NCBI GenBank assembly: GCA_963813495.1
Contig: CAWEZC010000003.1
Span: 62,001 to 126,000 of the forward strand
DNA from: JACVRW01 sp963813495
Lineage (GTDB): Bacteria; Actinomycetota; Thermoleophilia; Solirubrobacterales; Thermoleophilaceae
Reading direction: 5' to 3'
DNA length: 64,000 bases
Of the stretch, positions 18,705-27,075 are shown one piece after another. Numbering within the stretch: position 1 is the stretch's first letter; the number at the start of each line of letters is the position of its first letter. A program made the position numbers and the translations under genes. The notes beneath the pieces are model-generated. The model was not told the DNA's origin and did no database searches. It saw only the letters and a program-made list of their open reading frames with translations.

Positions 18705-19943
18705 TCAGCCGCGCGTCAGCACGGCCCACGCCCCCACCGCGGCCAGCGCCAGCGCGCCCATGAAGGCCAGCGCCGCGGTCTCGAGGCCGAACGCGGTCCA
18801 CAGCGCGCCGAACACGAGCGCCGCCGCGAGCTTGGCCAGGGTCACCGCCGTCACCAGCAGTGCCATCCCGCTCGCCTGCTGTTCGTCGGGCAGCGTCGCG
18901 CTCGCGATGGCCATCAGCACGCCGTCGGTCATGGCGTAGTAGGCGCCGAGAAGGACAAGGTAGAAGACCAGCTCGATGGTCGTCGGGTCCGGAATCAGCA
19001 GCGAGGTGTAGACCACCAGCAGAAGCGCGTAGCCGGCCACGAACACGCGCGCGCGCCCGATGCGGTCGGCGAGGGCGCCGGCGGGCACGGCAAGGAGCAT
19101 GTAGGCGAGCGCCGAGCCGACGAACAGGAGCGGGAAGAAGGTCGGGCTGAAGTCGAACTGGCGCTGCAGGCCCAGGTAGATGAAGCCGTCGCTCACGGTG
19201 ACGAAGCCGAGTGCCGCGCCCACGATCACCAGCACGCGAAAGCGGCTTTCCGCCAGCAGGCCGAGTGCGTCCCGCCCCGACGGCCGTGGCGTTGCCGCCT
19301 GGGCCACCCGGCCGGTGCGATTCTGGACGAACAGCACCAGCACGGCCAGGCCGACGATCGCGAAGCAGAGGCTGACCGCGAATACCACGTCGAAGTTGCG
19401 CGGCGCCGCGAGCAGCAACCCGAAGGCCACGAGCGGGCCCAGCATCGCTCCCGCGGTATCCATGGCGCGGTGCACCCCGAAGGCGGTGCCGAGTCGGTCA
19501 CGCGCGCTCGACAGCGAGATCAGCGCGTCGCGGGGCGCGGTGCGGATGCCCTTGCCGAGGCGGTCCACCACCACCACCGCGGACAGTCCGCCCACGGTGC
19601 CCCCCACGGCGAGCAGCGCCGCCTTGCAGGCGGCCGAGATGCCGTAGCCGACGGCCGCGACCTCCTTGTAGCGGCGCCAGCGGTCGGAGAACACGCCGCT
19701 GGCCAGGCGTACGATGGCCGACGCGCCCTGGTACAGGCCGTCGACGACGCCGTAGAGGAGCGGCGAGGCGCCGAGCTCGAACACGAGGTAGATGGGCAGG
19801 ACCGTCGCCACCATCTCCGCCGAGACGTCGGTGAGCAGGCTGGTGAGGCCCAGCAGCACGACGTTTCGGGAAACGCGCAGCTTGCGGGGCGATGATCGCT
19901 CCTTGCCCCGCAGCAGGATTCGTGCGCTCTCGGCCTGATACAT
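18705..19943 (-). CDS. MFS transporter
   Basis: A 412-residue major facilitator with about twelve hydrophobic segments. The loop 2-3 motif is seen as SGVFSDRWRRYKEV, and the equivalent in the second half as GALADRIGRARVF. The stretch VDRLGKGIRTAPRDALIS is the conserved signature of a subgroup of unknown substrate. The ~20-residue basic N-terminus is followed by VVLLGLTSLLTDVSAEMVAT. Divergent from the TolB-like gene, with about 104 bases between the two starts holding both promoters. Substrate cannot be assigned. Confidence 0.9.
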   Translation of the reverse strand: MYQAESARILLRGKERSSPRKLRVSRNVVLLGLTSLLTDVSAEMVATVLPIYLVFELGASPLLYGVVDGLYQGASAIVRLASGVFSDRWRRYKEVAAVGYGISAACKAALLAVGGTVGGLSAVVVVDRLGKGIRTAPRDALISLSSARDRLGTAFGVHRAMDTAGAMLGPLVAFGLLLAAPRNFDVVFAVSLCFAIVGLAVLVLFVQNRTGRVAQAATPRPSGRDALGLLAESRFRVLVIVGAALGFVTVSDGFIYLGLQRQFDFSPTFFPLLFVGSALAYMLLAVPAGALADRIGRARVFVAGYALLLVVYTSLLIPDPTTIELVFYLVLLGAYYAMTDGVLMAIASATLPDEQQASGMALLVTAVTLAKLAAALVFGALWTAFGLETAALAFMGALALAAVGAWAVLTRG

Positions 19944-20047
19944 CCCCTACCGGTCAACGCACGGAGTGAGCCCTGTTTTCCACGCGCGCGGACCCGGTCA
20001 CGGGCGAACGCGAGAACACCTCCCCCTCCTCCGTTTGTCATACGTCC

Positions 20048-21067
20048 ATGCCGGAGCCCCAGAGCCACACAATCTCCACGCGCACGCGGGTGATCGCATT
20101 CGCGGTGGTCCTCTTGCTGTGTCTGCTCGGCGGAGGGGCGTACGTGGTGGTGGCCGCATCCTCCGACACGGAGACCGCCACAAATGTGCGGGTCGCCCAG
20201 GTGGCGACCGCGCGCGGTGTTCCCGCTACGGTCAGCGGGCGGCGGGTGCTCGTGCGGGCCGCGGACTCCGATGACCCCGGCCTCGACGGGAGGCTGACCG
20301 TCACCCGCCTGGGCGGCGGTGCCCCGCGCGAGACCGACCTGGCCTGCCAGCGCGTGTACATGAACGGCGGGCGCGGGCTGTGCCTGGCGCTCGCGGGCAC
20401 CGGAATCGACTACACCGCCGTGATCTTCGACCGGCGCTTCCGCGCGGTGGAGTCGCTGGCCCTCGATGGCCTGCCCAGCCGGGCGCGCGTCTCGGCCGAC
20501 GGGCGCCTCGGGGCGGTGACGAGCTTCGTGACGGGCCACTCGTACGCCGATTCGGGCGAGTTCTCTACCAGCACGCGCCTGATCGACCTGCGCCGGGGCC
20601 GCTGGCTCTCGAACCTCGAGGACTTCACCGTCTTCCAGAACGGCCGCCGTCTCGAGGCGCCCGACTTCAACTTCTGGGGGGTGACCTTCGAGCATGGGGG
20701 CCGGGGCTTCTACGCCACTCTGTCGACCGGTGCGCATCGCTATCTGGTCCACGGCGACCTGGCCCGCCGGCGCGTGGACGTGATGCGCGACTTCGTGGAG
20801 TGCCCCTCGCTATCCCCCGACGGCAAGCGGATCGCCTACAAGCGCACGCTGGGCAACGGGCGCTGGCGGTCGCACGTGCTCGAGCTCGCCACCGGGAAGG
20901 ACCGGGCCCTGGCTGAGACTCGCTCCATCGACGACCAGATCGAGTGGCTCGACGATGACCACGTGATCTACGGAGACGGCAAGGACGTCTTCCTCACCGC
21001 TGCCGACGGCAGCGGCAAGCCGGAGAAGTTGCTGCTGGGCGCGGACTCGCCGGTTTCGCTCGGTTGA
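20048..21067 (+). CDS. Membrane-anchored TolB-like beta-propeller protein
   Basis: A 339-residue protein with one N-terminal membrane anchor (VIAFAVVLLLCLLGGGAYVV, residues 15-34) and an exported domain of PD40/TolB-type propeller blades. Blade-like segments include CPSLSPDGKRIAYKRTLGNG and WLDDDHVIYGDGKDVFLTAA. These domains usually bind partners rather than catalyse. It is followed 55 bases later by a PqqD-type gene. The same propeller-PqqD order recurs in decayed form at 23806 and 26003, so the two genes look like a functional unit. No TolA/Pal system is near, so a Tol role is unlikely. Confidence 0.8.
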   Translation: MPEPQSHTISTRTRVIAFAVVLLLCLLGGGAYVVVAASSDTETATNVRVAQVATARGVPATVSGRRVLVRAADSDDPGLDGRLTVTRLGGGAPRETDLACQRVYMNGGRGLCLALAGTGIDYTAVIFDRRFRAVESLALDGLPSRARVSADGRLGAVTSFVTGHSYADSGEFSTSTRLIDLRRGRWLSNLEDFTVFQNGRRLEAPDFNFWGVTFEHGGRGFYATLSTGAHRYLVHGDLARRRVDVMRDFVECPSLSPDGKRIAYKRTLGNGRWRSHVLELATGKDRALAETRSIDDQIEWLDDDHVIYGDGKDVFLTAADGSGKPEKLLLGADSPVSLG

Positions 21068-21122
21068 GCGCCCGCGCGAGCCGGTCGGCAGAAACGACAT
21101 CACCCGCCCGTTGCTCGCGTGT

Positions 21123-21308
21123 ATGAAGCCAAGGATGGGCATGCTCGGGCTGCGCGCAGACACGAAAATGCGGGTGCGGATTCCCCGTCACGTGGTGGAC
21201 CAGTCGTTCGTCACGGAAACCGTGGTGCTCGATCTCGACACGGGCACCTACCACGACTCGAGCAGGAAGCCGGAGCCATCCTCGCGGCGCTGGACAGCAG
21301 CCCCAGCC
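21123..21308 (+). pseudogene. PqqD-family (RRE-type) gene, frameshifted and 3'-truncated
   Basis: The ATG at 21123 opens a PqqD-type winged-helix domain: MRVRIPRHVVDQSFVTETVV followed by LDLDTGTYH. One base appears missing near 21254; adding it restores H-ELEQEAGAILAALDSSPSL. The reading frame then stops abruptly at the joint with a fragment of the MBL gene, so the C-terminal helices are lost. PqqD-like domains recognise leader peptides in RiPP pathways or act as small chaperones. The leader upstream (CCGTTGCTCG...GTATGAAGCCAA) resembles that of the second PqqD gene at 26003. Inactive in this form. Confidence 0.75.
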
Positions 21309-21790
21309 TGTGGCCGCGCACTCGGGGGCGGAGGTGGCAGCCATCGACTGGGCCGTTCCCTACGTCGAGAACTACTCGGCCGAGGCCCAGGCCGATGACG
21401 ACTTCGCCTACGACATGATGCTTCGCCACGGGATCCCCGAGGAGCCCTACCGACACGGTCTTCTTCGACTCGCAGCGCGGCATCCTCGTGGCGGCCGACC
21501 ATCTGCTCAAGCACATCTCCTCCAACCCGCTGATCACCCGCCCGCGCGATGGATCCGGACAACGCCCGCAGTCCCTGGTCACCTACCTGCAGTCATTGCG
21601 CGCCACCCGCGAGATGGACGTGCAGCTGGTCCTGCCCGGCCACGGCGACCCGATCAGCGACCACCGCTCACTCATCGACGAGGCCTACCTGACCCTGTCG
21701 GAGGTGCTGGGCCACGTGGACATGCTGCTCAACGCCGGACGCGCGCGCGAGGTGGCGCGCGACCGCGTCAGCGTGTTCGAGGCTGGTTGA
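21309..21790 (+). pseudogene. Deleted partial copy of the MBL-fold hydrolase gene
   Basis: Nearly identical to 17727-18472 but lacking the 5' third and two internal blocks. The first gap removes about 139 bases (original ~17868-18006), the second about 110 bases (~18247-18357). The joints show one- and two-base overlaps (A and AG), typical of microhomology deletion. The metal motif THQHIDHLG is absent, and the reading frame breaks after GIPEE. A few substitutions (for example GGAG to GCAG in the stretch around 21590) show that it is not an assembly echo of the first copy. Fused at its 5' end to the PqqD remnant. Confidence 0.9.
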
Positions 21791-23623
21791 CTACCAGTGC
21801 ACACCGGAGGGCTTACGGTACCCGATGGCTTCCTGGCCGGCGGGGTTGCAGGCCGCTGCTGTGCAGTTGCCCTGCACATCGAAATCGGTGCTCTCGTTCA
21901 GCCCGGTGGCGTTTTCGCGAATTGTCGTTCCGGACGAGCTCGAAGTGAGGATGCTCCCACCCGCGTTGCGCTCCAGCACGTTGCTCGCGCCTCCGCACAC
22001 CTGCCAGTTGAAGTCATAGAAGCCGCTCCCGAAGGCGAGGCCGTTGCGCACGAAAGTGTTGCGGCGGGCCACGGCGTTCTGGAAGCTACAGCCGCCTGTC
22101 CCCAGGTTGCCGAAGTCGGGAGAGTTGCGATTGTCCACCACCAGGTTGTTCTCGAACCGGAGGCCCGCGTTGCCGCCGTGCGCGTAGATCGGCCCCGCAG
22201 CGGCGCCTGCGTTGGGGGCGCCCGGAAACGGGTAGCCGTTGTGGTGAAGCCAGTTGTTCGTGATGACTGTCGGGTTGCCGTAGTCGACCAGCTGGATTGA
22301 GTCGCCGTGCGTGTCGGGCCCATCCGGCTGGGGGGCGATGTAGGAGATCTCGTTGCGGTCGATCAGCACGTTGGGCGGCCTGCCGCCCACCTGGATCGCG
22401 TCGTTGGCGACCCCGATGATCTGGTTGCGCCTGATGGTGATGTCCCGTGTGTCGCCGGTCTGCAGGATTTCGATTGCGTCGCCCTCCTCGGACCCCGCGG
22501 TCGTCCAGCCGAGCACGCAGTCCTCGATGGTGATGTTGCGCGCGTCGCCGAGGATGCGAACGAGTGCGTGCTCGTCGACACGGGCCCCGGTCGATTCGCC
22601 GCCGATGCGGCATGAGCGGAGCGTGATGCTGCTTGCACCACCGTGTAGCTCTGTGTAACGGAAGCGCGCGCTGACGACGAGATTGGACGAGCCTGCCAAC
22701 TCCAGCTTTCCCATCCCGCCGGCTGCACTGGTGCCGACATGGCGGCTCTGGGCGGATGTCAGGCCAGCGAGATTGACCGTTGCGACGGCGGCGGTCAGGC
22801 AAACGTTCCGGCCGGCGGCGACCTCGCTGCGCACCGCGTCGGCGGTAGTAACGGTGGTGGCCCCGGAGACACAGGCAGGGTTGCCCAACGGCCCCCATAG
22901 CGGAGGCGGAGCAGGCGCCACCTCCACCGTCCAGGTTCGCGCCGCTGGTGACGCGTCGACGTTCTGAGCCGCGTCCTTCGCCCGCACACTGAACGTACGT
23001 GAACCGTTGGGCAGACCAGAGAGTGCGCGCGGGGACGAGCACGCAGCCCATGCGTCGCCGTCCAACCGGCACTCAAACGACGACCCGGCCTCCGTGGAGC
23101 TGAACGAGAAGCTGGCCGAAGCGCTCGCCACCGTTCCGCTCGGACCCGCCGTAATCGAAGTGTCCGGCGCAAGCACCTCAGGTGGCGGAGGCGACGAGGG
23201 GCTCAAGGGCATAGTGCCCGGCAGGCGGGGTACAAGCGAGGGCAGCTCGGGCTCGGCCGTGGCCGGCGCTGGCTGCGGCTGCGTCCGGATCAGGCCGCGC
23301 CGCCGGGGACGCCGCGGCCGCCGGCGCGGGTTCGACCCCTGCCGGAGCTCCTTGCGATCCGAAACGCCATCGCGGTCGGTGTCCCTGCGCCGCGGGTTGG
23401 TCCTGGAGCGGCGCAGCTCGAAGCGGTCCTTCAGGCCGTCGCGGTCGCTGTCAGCCCTCCAGGGGCTGGTGTGCGAGCGCTCACGCTCGTAGCGGTTGCT
23501 GAGCCTGTCGCCGTCCGTGTCTCGTGGGCGGGCCTCGGCGTCGACTGAAACGCCCCCAAGGGCGGTCGCAGCCACAAGGCATCCCAACAACAGATGCTGG
23601 TGACCGCGGGGCACGGCGGGCAT
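21791..23623 (-). CDS. Secreted right-handed beta-helix protein with TSP3-like calcium repeats (copy 1)
   Basis: About 610 residues from the second of two adjacent ATGs, chosen for its spacing to AAAGG. A signal peptide ends near VDAEA. Three TSP3-like repeats (RDTDGDRLSNRYER, RADSDRDGLKDRFELRR, RDTDRDGVSDRKELRQ) give DxDxDG calcium sites at residues ~30-95. A Pro-rich linker and an Ig/cadherin-like module (residues ~150-235, SITAGPSGTVASASASF) lead to a pectate-lyase-like parallel beta-helix from ~290 with NITIEDCVLGW, DITIRRNQIIGV and NVLIDRNEISYI. The C-terminus ends AGQEAIGYRKPSGVHW, almost the same as copy 2. Such helices bind or cleave polysaccharides; no catalytic residues could be assigned. 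Confidence 0.88.
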   Translation of the reverse strand: MPAVPRGHQHLLLGCLVAATALGGVSVDAEARPRDTDGDRLSNRYERERSHTSPWRADSDRDGLKDRFELRRSRTNPRRRDTDRDGVSDRKELRQGSNPRRRPRRPRRRGLIRTQPQPAPATAEPELPSLVPRLPGTMPLSPSSPPPPEVLAPDTSITAGPSGTVASASASFSFSSTEAGSSFECRLDGDAWAACSSPRALSGLPNGSRTFSVRAKDAAQNVDASPAARTWTVEVAPAPPPLWGPLGNPACVSGATTVTTADAVRSEVAAGRNVCLTAAVATVNLAGLTSAQSRHVGTSAAGGMGKLELAGSSNLVVSARFRYTELHGGASSITLRSCRIGGESTGARVDEHALVRILGDARNITIEDCVLGWTTAGSEEGDAIEILQTGDTRDITIRRNQIIGVANDAIQVGGRPPNVLIDRNEISYIAPQPDGPDTHGDSIQLVDYGNPTVITNNWLHHNGYPFPGAPNAGAAAGPIYAHGGNAGLRFENNLVVDNRNSPDFGNLGTGGCSFQNAVARRNTFVRNGLAFGSGFYDFNWQVCGGASNVLERNAGGSILTSSSSGTTIRENATGLNESTDFDVQGNCTAAACNPAGQEAIGYRKPSGVHW

Positions 23624-23805
23624 CATTGCCTTTACCCGTCGGAGCCTGGGACGCTGGACACGAAGGTTCAACTGCTTGGCTAGACAGCTGGATGACCCCC
23701 AAGGCGACCCCTGATCCCAATCTGCGGGGAGGTGGGTTGAGCATTCGGTGACCGCCGGCCACCGGAATGGTGCAGCCTCGAAGCGGCAGGCTCAGCGAAC
23801 CCCGG

Positions 23806-24116
23806 CCTCCAGGACTTCCAGGTCCGCAGGCGCGGCGATGTCATCGACTCGGCCGCGCTCACTTCTGGGGGTCACGTTCGAGAGCGAGAGCGGTGGCTTC
23901 TACGCACGCTGGGTGGGCGGGCGCTGGCGACCGCACGTGTCCGATTTGCGCAGCGGCTTGACCCCTAACTCGCCGGGACCCGCTCGATCGACGATCAGCT
24001 CGATGAATGTGACACCCGCCAGGTGCTCTTGCGGCGACGGCAAGGACGTGTTGTCGCTCATCCGCGCGGACGGACACGGAACCGCAGCGGTGCTCGCCCA
24101 GGCGGCGCTGCCCTAG
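23806..24116 (+). pseudogene. Remnant of a second TolB-like propeller gene
   Basis: Fragments match the intact propeller protein in order. LQDFQVRRRG corresponds to LEDFTVFQNG. After a frame change, FWGVTFESESGGFYARW matches FWGVTFEHGGRGFYATL. After a deletion, GDGKDVLSLIRADGHG matches GDGKDVFLTAADGSG. The anchor and about half of the domain are missing, and the frame breaks at least twice. It sits in the 650-base gap between the two beta-helix genes. Together with the PqqD gene at 26003 it shows that the propeller-PqqD unit was once duplicated and later interrupted by the beta-helix gene. Confidence 0.75.
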
Positions 24117-24277
24117 AGCGCCACACACAGCGTCATTGCACGCAATCGCCCGGACGATTTCCAATCCGGGCAGTTGGGTACCCTCCCGCCCAACAGAGAG
24201 CCGAGGCTGCCGTGCTTTGGCCTGCTCCGTCGCGATGCCTCGTCCCGCGGAGCGTACGACTCGACTGGGGGAACCGA

Positions 24278-25954
24278 ATGCGTGACGACCGTCCCGGCGT
24301 CCGTCTACTCGAAAGCGCGCGCGCCTGCTTGATCGGGCTCGCTTTGATCGCCGTGGTGGCGCAGGTGTCGCCTGCTTCGGCGGAGGCGCGTGGGCGCGAT
24401 GCGGACGGTGACGGTCTCAGGAACCGCTTCGAGCGCAAGCGTTCACACACCAATCCCCAGCGAGCCGACACCGATCGTGACGGGTTGCGCGATCGCTTCG
24501 AGCTGCGCCGCTCCAAGACCAACCCGCGCAAGAAGGACACCGACCGGGATCATCTCCGCGATCGCTTCGAGCTGCGCCGCTCCAAGACCAACCCGCGCAA
24601 GAAGGACACCGACGGCGACGGGTTGCGCGATCGCTTCGAGCTGCGCCGCTCCAAGACCAACCCGCGCAAGAAGGACACCGACGGCGACGGGCTCAGCGAT
24701 CGCTTCGAGCTGCGCCGCTCCAAGACCAACCCGCGCAAGAAGGACACCGACGGCGACGGGGTGAGCGACGGCGCCGAGATCCGCGCGGGCACCAATCCCA
24801 ACAAGCCCGACGCACCGCGGCTGCTGACCCCGCCGGCACCACCGGTGAGTGGCGCCAGCCCCTCCTGTGTGTCGGGAGCCGCCAACGCAGGTAGCGCGGC
24901 CGCGGTGCGCTCCGCCCTCCAGGCCGGCCAGAACGTCTGCGTGACGGCGAACGTGGGCAATGTCGACCTGTCCAACCTCCGCCCGGGAGCCGTCCGCTAC
25001 GTGGGGACGCCTGGGGTAAGCGGCGGTTCCATGAATGATGTCAAGCTCGCGAACGCGGCAAATATCACTATTCGCGCGCGTTTGCGCTCGACAGAGATCT
25101 ACGACGGCGCCAACAACGTCAGGCTCGACAACTGCGTCGTCGGAGGCACGTCCGGGGCGCGTGTGATCGGCGACGACCTGATTCGCGTTCAGGCGGATGC
25201 CACGAACATCGTGGTGGAGAACTGTGACATCGGCTGGACGGGCCAGACATCCTCGACCGACGCGGGCTATGGCTTGCGAATCCTGGACAACGGCAATGTC
25301 GCCAACATCACGATCCAGGGCAACCGCATCCACCACATCTCGGAGGACGGGATCCAGGTTGGGGGCAAGCCGCCCAACTTGACGATCGACCGCAACGAGA
25401 TCGCCTACATCGCCACCGACACCGCGTCGATCGACCCGCATGCCGACCTGATCCAGCTCGTGGGCTACGGGCCGAATACACGGATCACGAACAACTACAT
25501 GCACCATCTCGGCTATCGCGACGAGTCCCACCAGCCCGCGAACAGCTATCCATCGGGAGGGTTCTACCTGCACGGCGGCCAGCCGGGCCCGCTAATCATC
25601 GAAAACAATCTGGGACTCGACTGGCGCAACATGGGCGTCCATGGCTCGCTGGGTACCGGTGGCTGCTCGGGCGACCAGGTAATCGTTCGCCGCAACACCT
25701 TCCTGCGCGGAGGCACGTCAGTCGGCGGCACCGAGTTCCGCATGACGACCTGTTCGGGCTCGGGCAACGTGCTCGAGCGCAATGCCATCGAGAATCTGGA
25801 CGTGCCCAGTCCGGGCGGTCACCTGTCGGTGCGGGCCAACGTGACGGGAGGAAACGTGAAGCTCGACGGCAACGGCAATTGCACGAGCGCCGCCTGCAAC
25901 CCCGCGGGCCAGGAGCCGATTGGCTTCCGCAAGCCCTCGGGGGTGCGCTGGTAG
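24278..25954 (+). CDS. Secreted right-handed beta-helix protein with six TSP3-like repeats (copy 2)
   Basis: 558 residues from ATG 24278, which has a GGGGGA ribosome binding site. The signal peptide ends near ASAEA. Residues ~40-178 are six 23-residue repeats of the form DTDGDGLRDRFELRRSKTN-PRKK, calcium-binding TSP3-like units that probably form a stiff stalk. After a short Pro-rich linker the parallel beta-helix runs from ~200 with NVRLDNCVVGG, NIVVENCDIGW, NITIQGNRIHHI and LTIDRNEIAYI. The end AGQEPIGFRKPSGVRW is shared with copy 1. The Ig-like module of copy 1 is absent. A role in binding or remodelling extracellular polysaccharide fits the neighbouring locus but is inference. Confidence 0.88.
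   Translation: MRDDRPGVRLLESARACLIGLALIAVVAQVSPASAEARGRDADGDGLRNRFERKRSHTNPQRADTDRDGLRDRFELRRSKTNPRKKDTDRDHLRDRFELRRSKTNPRKKDTDGDGLRDRFELRRSKTNPRKKDTDGDGLSDRFELRRSKTNPRKKDTDGDGVSDGAEIRAGTNPNKPDAPRLLTPPAPPVSGASPSCVSGAANAGSAAAVRSALQAGQNVCVTANVGNVDLSNLRPGAVRYVGTPGVSGGSMNDVKLANAANITIRARLRSTEIYDGANNVRLDNCVVGGTSGARVIGDDLIRVQADATNIVVENCDIGWTGQTSSTDAGYGLRILDNGNVANITIQGNRIHHISEDGIQVGGKPPNLTIDRNEIAYIATDTASIDPHADLIQLVGYGPNTRITNNYMHHLGYRDESHQPANSYPSGGFYLHGGQPGPLIIENNLGLDWRNMGVHGSLGTGGCSGDQVIVRRNTFLRGGTSVGGTEFRMTTCSGSGNVLERNAIENLDVPSPGGHLSVRANVTGGNVKLDGNGNCTSAACNPAGQEPIGFRKPSGVRW
24398..24811 (+). repeat. Six tandem 69-bp coding repeats
   Basis: Units begin at 24398, 24467, 24536, 24605, 24674 and 24743. 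Units 2-5 are nearly identical at the DNA level, sharing GATCGCTTCGAGCTGCGCCG and the AAGAAGGACACCGA junction. The first and last units are diverged. The pattern suggests recent in-frame expansion of the inner units. They encode the calcium-type repeats of the beta-helix protein and are not CRISPR. Confidence 0.95.
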
Positions 25955-26002
25955 GGTCCGCCGCAAGCAAGAACGGAGCACCGCGCGCCGTTGCTCGGTG
26001 TG

Positions 26003-26316
26003 ATGGAAGCCAACCTTTGGCTAAGCGCGGCAGCGGACCTGGCGCAGATCCGGGTGCGGGTACCCAACCACGTTGTCTACCAGTCGTTCGTCGCTGAGAC
26101 CGTGCTGCTGGACCTGGAGACTGGTACGCACCACGAGCTCGACGGCAACGCGGGACGACTGCTCGAGGTGCTGAGTCCAGCCGCAGCATCGTCGCTGCGG
26201 CAGCGACACTGGCGCAGGAGAGGCCCGAAAGTGCCGGGGAGCTCGAGCGGATCTGCTCCGATCTATGCGAGCGGCTACTCGCCGTCGGCCTGATCTCCAT
26301 TTCTTGCGCCGACTGA
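26003..26316 (+). pseudogene. PqqD-family (RRE-type) gene with one frameshift
   Basis: The N-terminal part reads IRVRVPNHVVYQSFVAETVL then LDLETGTHHELDGNAGRLLEVL in one frame. The C-terminal helices continue in another frame as SIVAAAATLAQERPESAGEL and end LLAVGLISISCAD at 26316. A single indel near 26178 separates them; with it repaired the protein would be about 104 residues, the normal PqqD size. It follows beta-helix copy 2 by 48 bases and precedes the LuxR gene. Whether the indel is real or a base-calling error is unclear, since all other family features are intact. Confidence 0.75.
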
Positions 26317-26382
26317 GACGGAGCCACGAGACCCGACTTTTCTCATACGCAAGCAGACGGGTCCGGCGCCCGTTCTCTGGAT

Positions 26383-27075
26383 GTGCAAGCCGTTACCTCA
26401 CCGCCGGCTGTTCACGCACCCGTTGCCACCGCTCGAATCGCAGTCGTCGCTCGCGACGACCTGACCGCGCGGCGCATCGCCGAAGCCCTGGACGGCGCCG
26501 GGCTTGCCGTGATGGAGCTGGCCGAGAACATCGGCGGGCTGTCCGACTCGGCCACGACGGCGAGCTCGATCGTGCTCGCGGGGACCGCAGCCGCCAACGA
26601 ACGCAAGGCGCTGATCCGCGACGCCGCACGCCGTTTCCCGGACGTCCCGGTGGTTCTGATCGGCTCCGGCACAAGCAACTCGCTGCACAGGGCCATCGAG
26701 GCTGGGGCGGCCGGCGTGGTGTACGACGCGCAGATGAGACCGCGCTTGCGGCCACGGTGGCCGCTGTGAGCGCCGGGCAGGTCGTTGTCCCGCGCGAGTT
26801 GCGCCGCCATGCCACGCGGCCGGCGCTGTCCCACCGGGAGCGGCAGACCTTGGCGCTGGTGGTGATGGGCCTCACCAATAGACAGATCGCGGGCCGTCTC
26901 TTCCTTGCTGAGAGCACGGTCAAAACCCACCTCACCTCGATCTTCGGCAAGCTGGGCGTCGGGTCTCGGAGCGAAGCCGTCGCCCTCGTGCTCGATCCTG
27001 AACAGAAGCTGGGCTTCGGCATCCTCGGTTTCTCCCAGGGGGCACCCATTGGCACGGCGGCCAGGGGCAGGGTCT
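26383..27075 (+). CDS. LuxR/NarL-family regulator with degenerate receiver (one frameshift in this sequence)
   Basis: Residues 1-~115 (RIAVVARDDLTARRIAEAL through RAIEAGAAGVVYDA) look like a receiver domain without the usual phospho-Asp environment. After a one-base shift near 26735 the next frame gives LSHRERQTLALVVMGLTNRQ and IAGRLFLAESTVKTHLTSIF, a complete LuxR-type HTH. The C-terminus is uncertain because the open frame runs into the next gene; 27075 is set by the downstream start. Position at the head of the polysaccharide locus suggests it may control it. The receiver probably responds to something other than phosphorylation. Confidence 0.75.

Noticed and set aside
24398..24811. CRISPR array
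   Set aside because: The 69-bp units are directly adjacent with no spacers, and they are in frame inside an exported protein.
20000..26400. Insertion sequence or transposon behind the duplicated block
   Set aside because: I saw no transposase, terminal inverted repeats or target duplications around the copies; the joints look like microhomology deletions.
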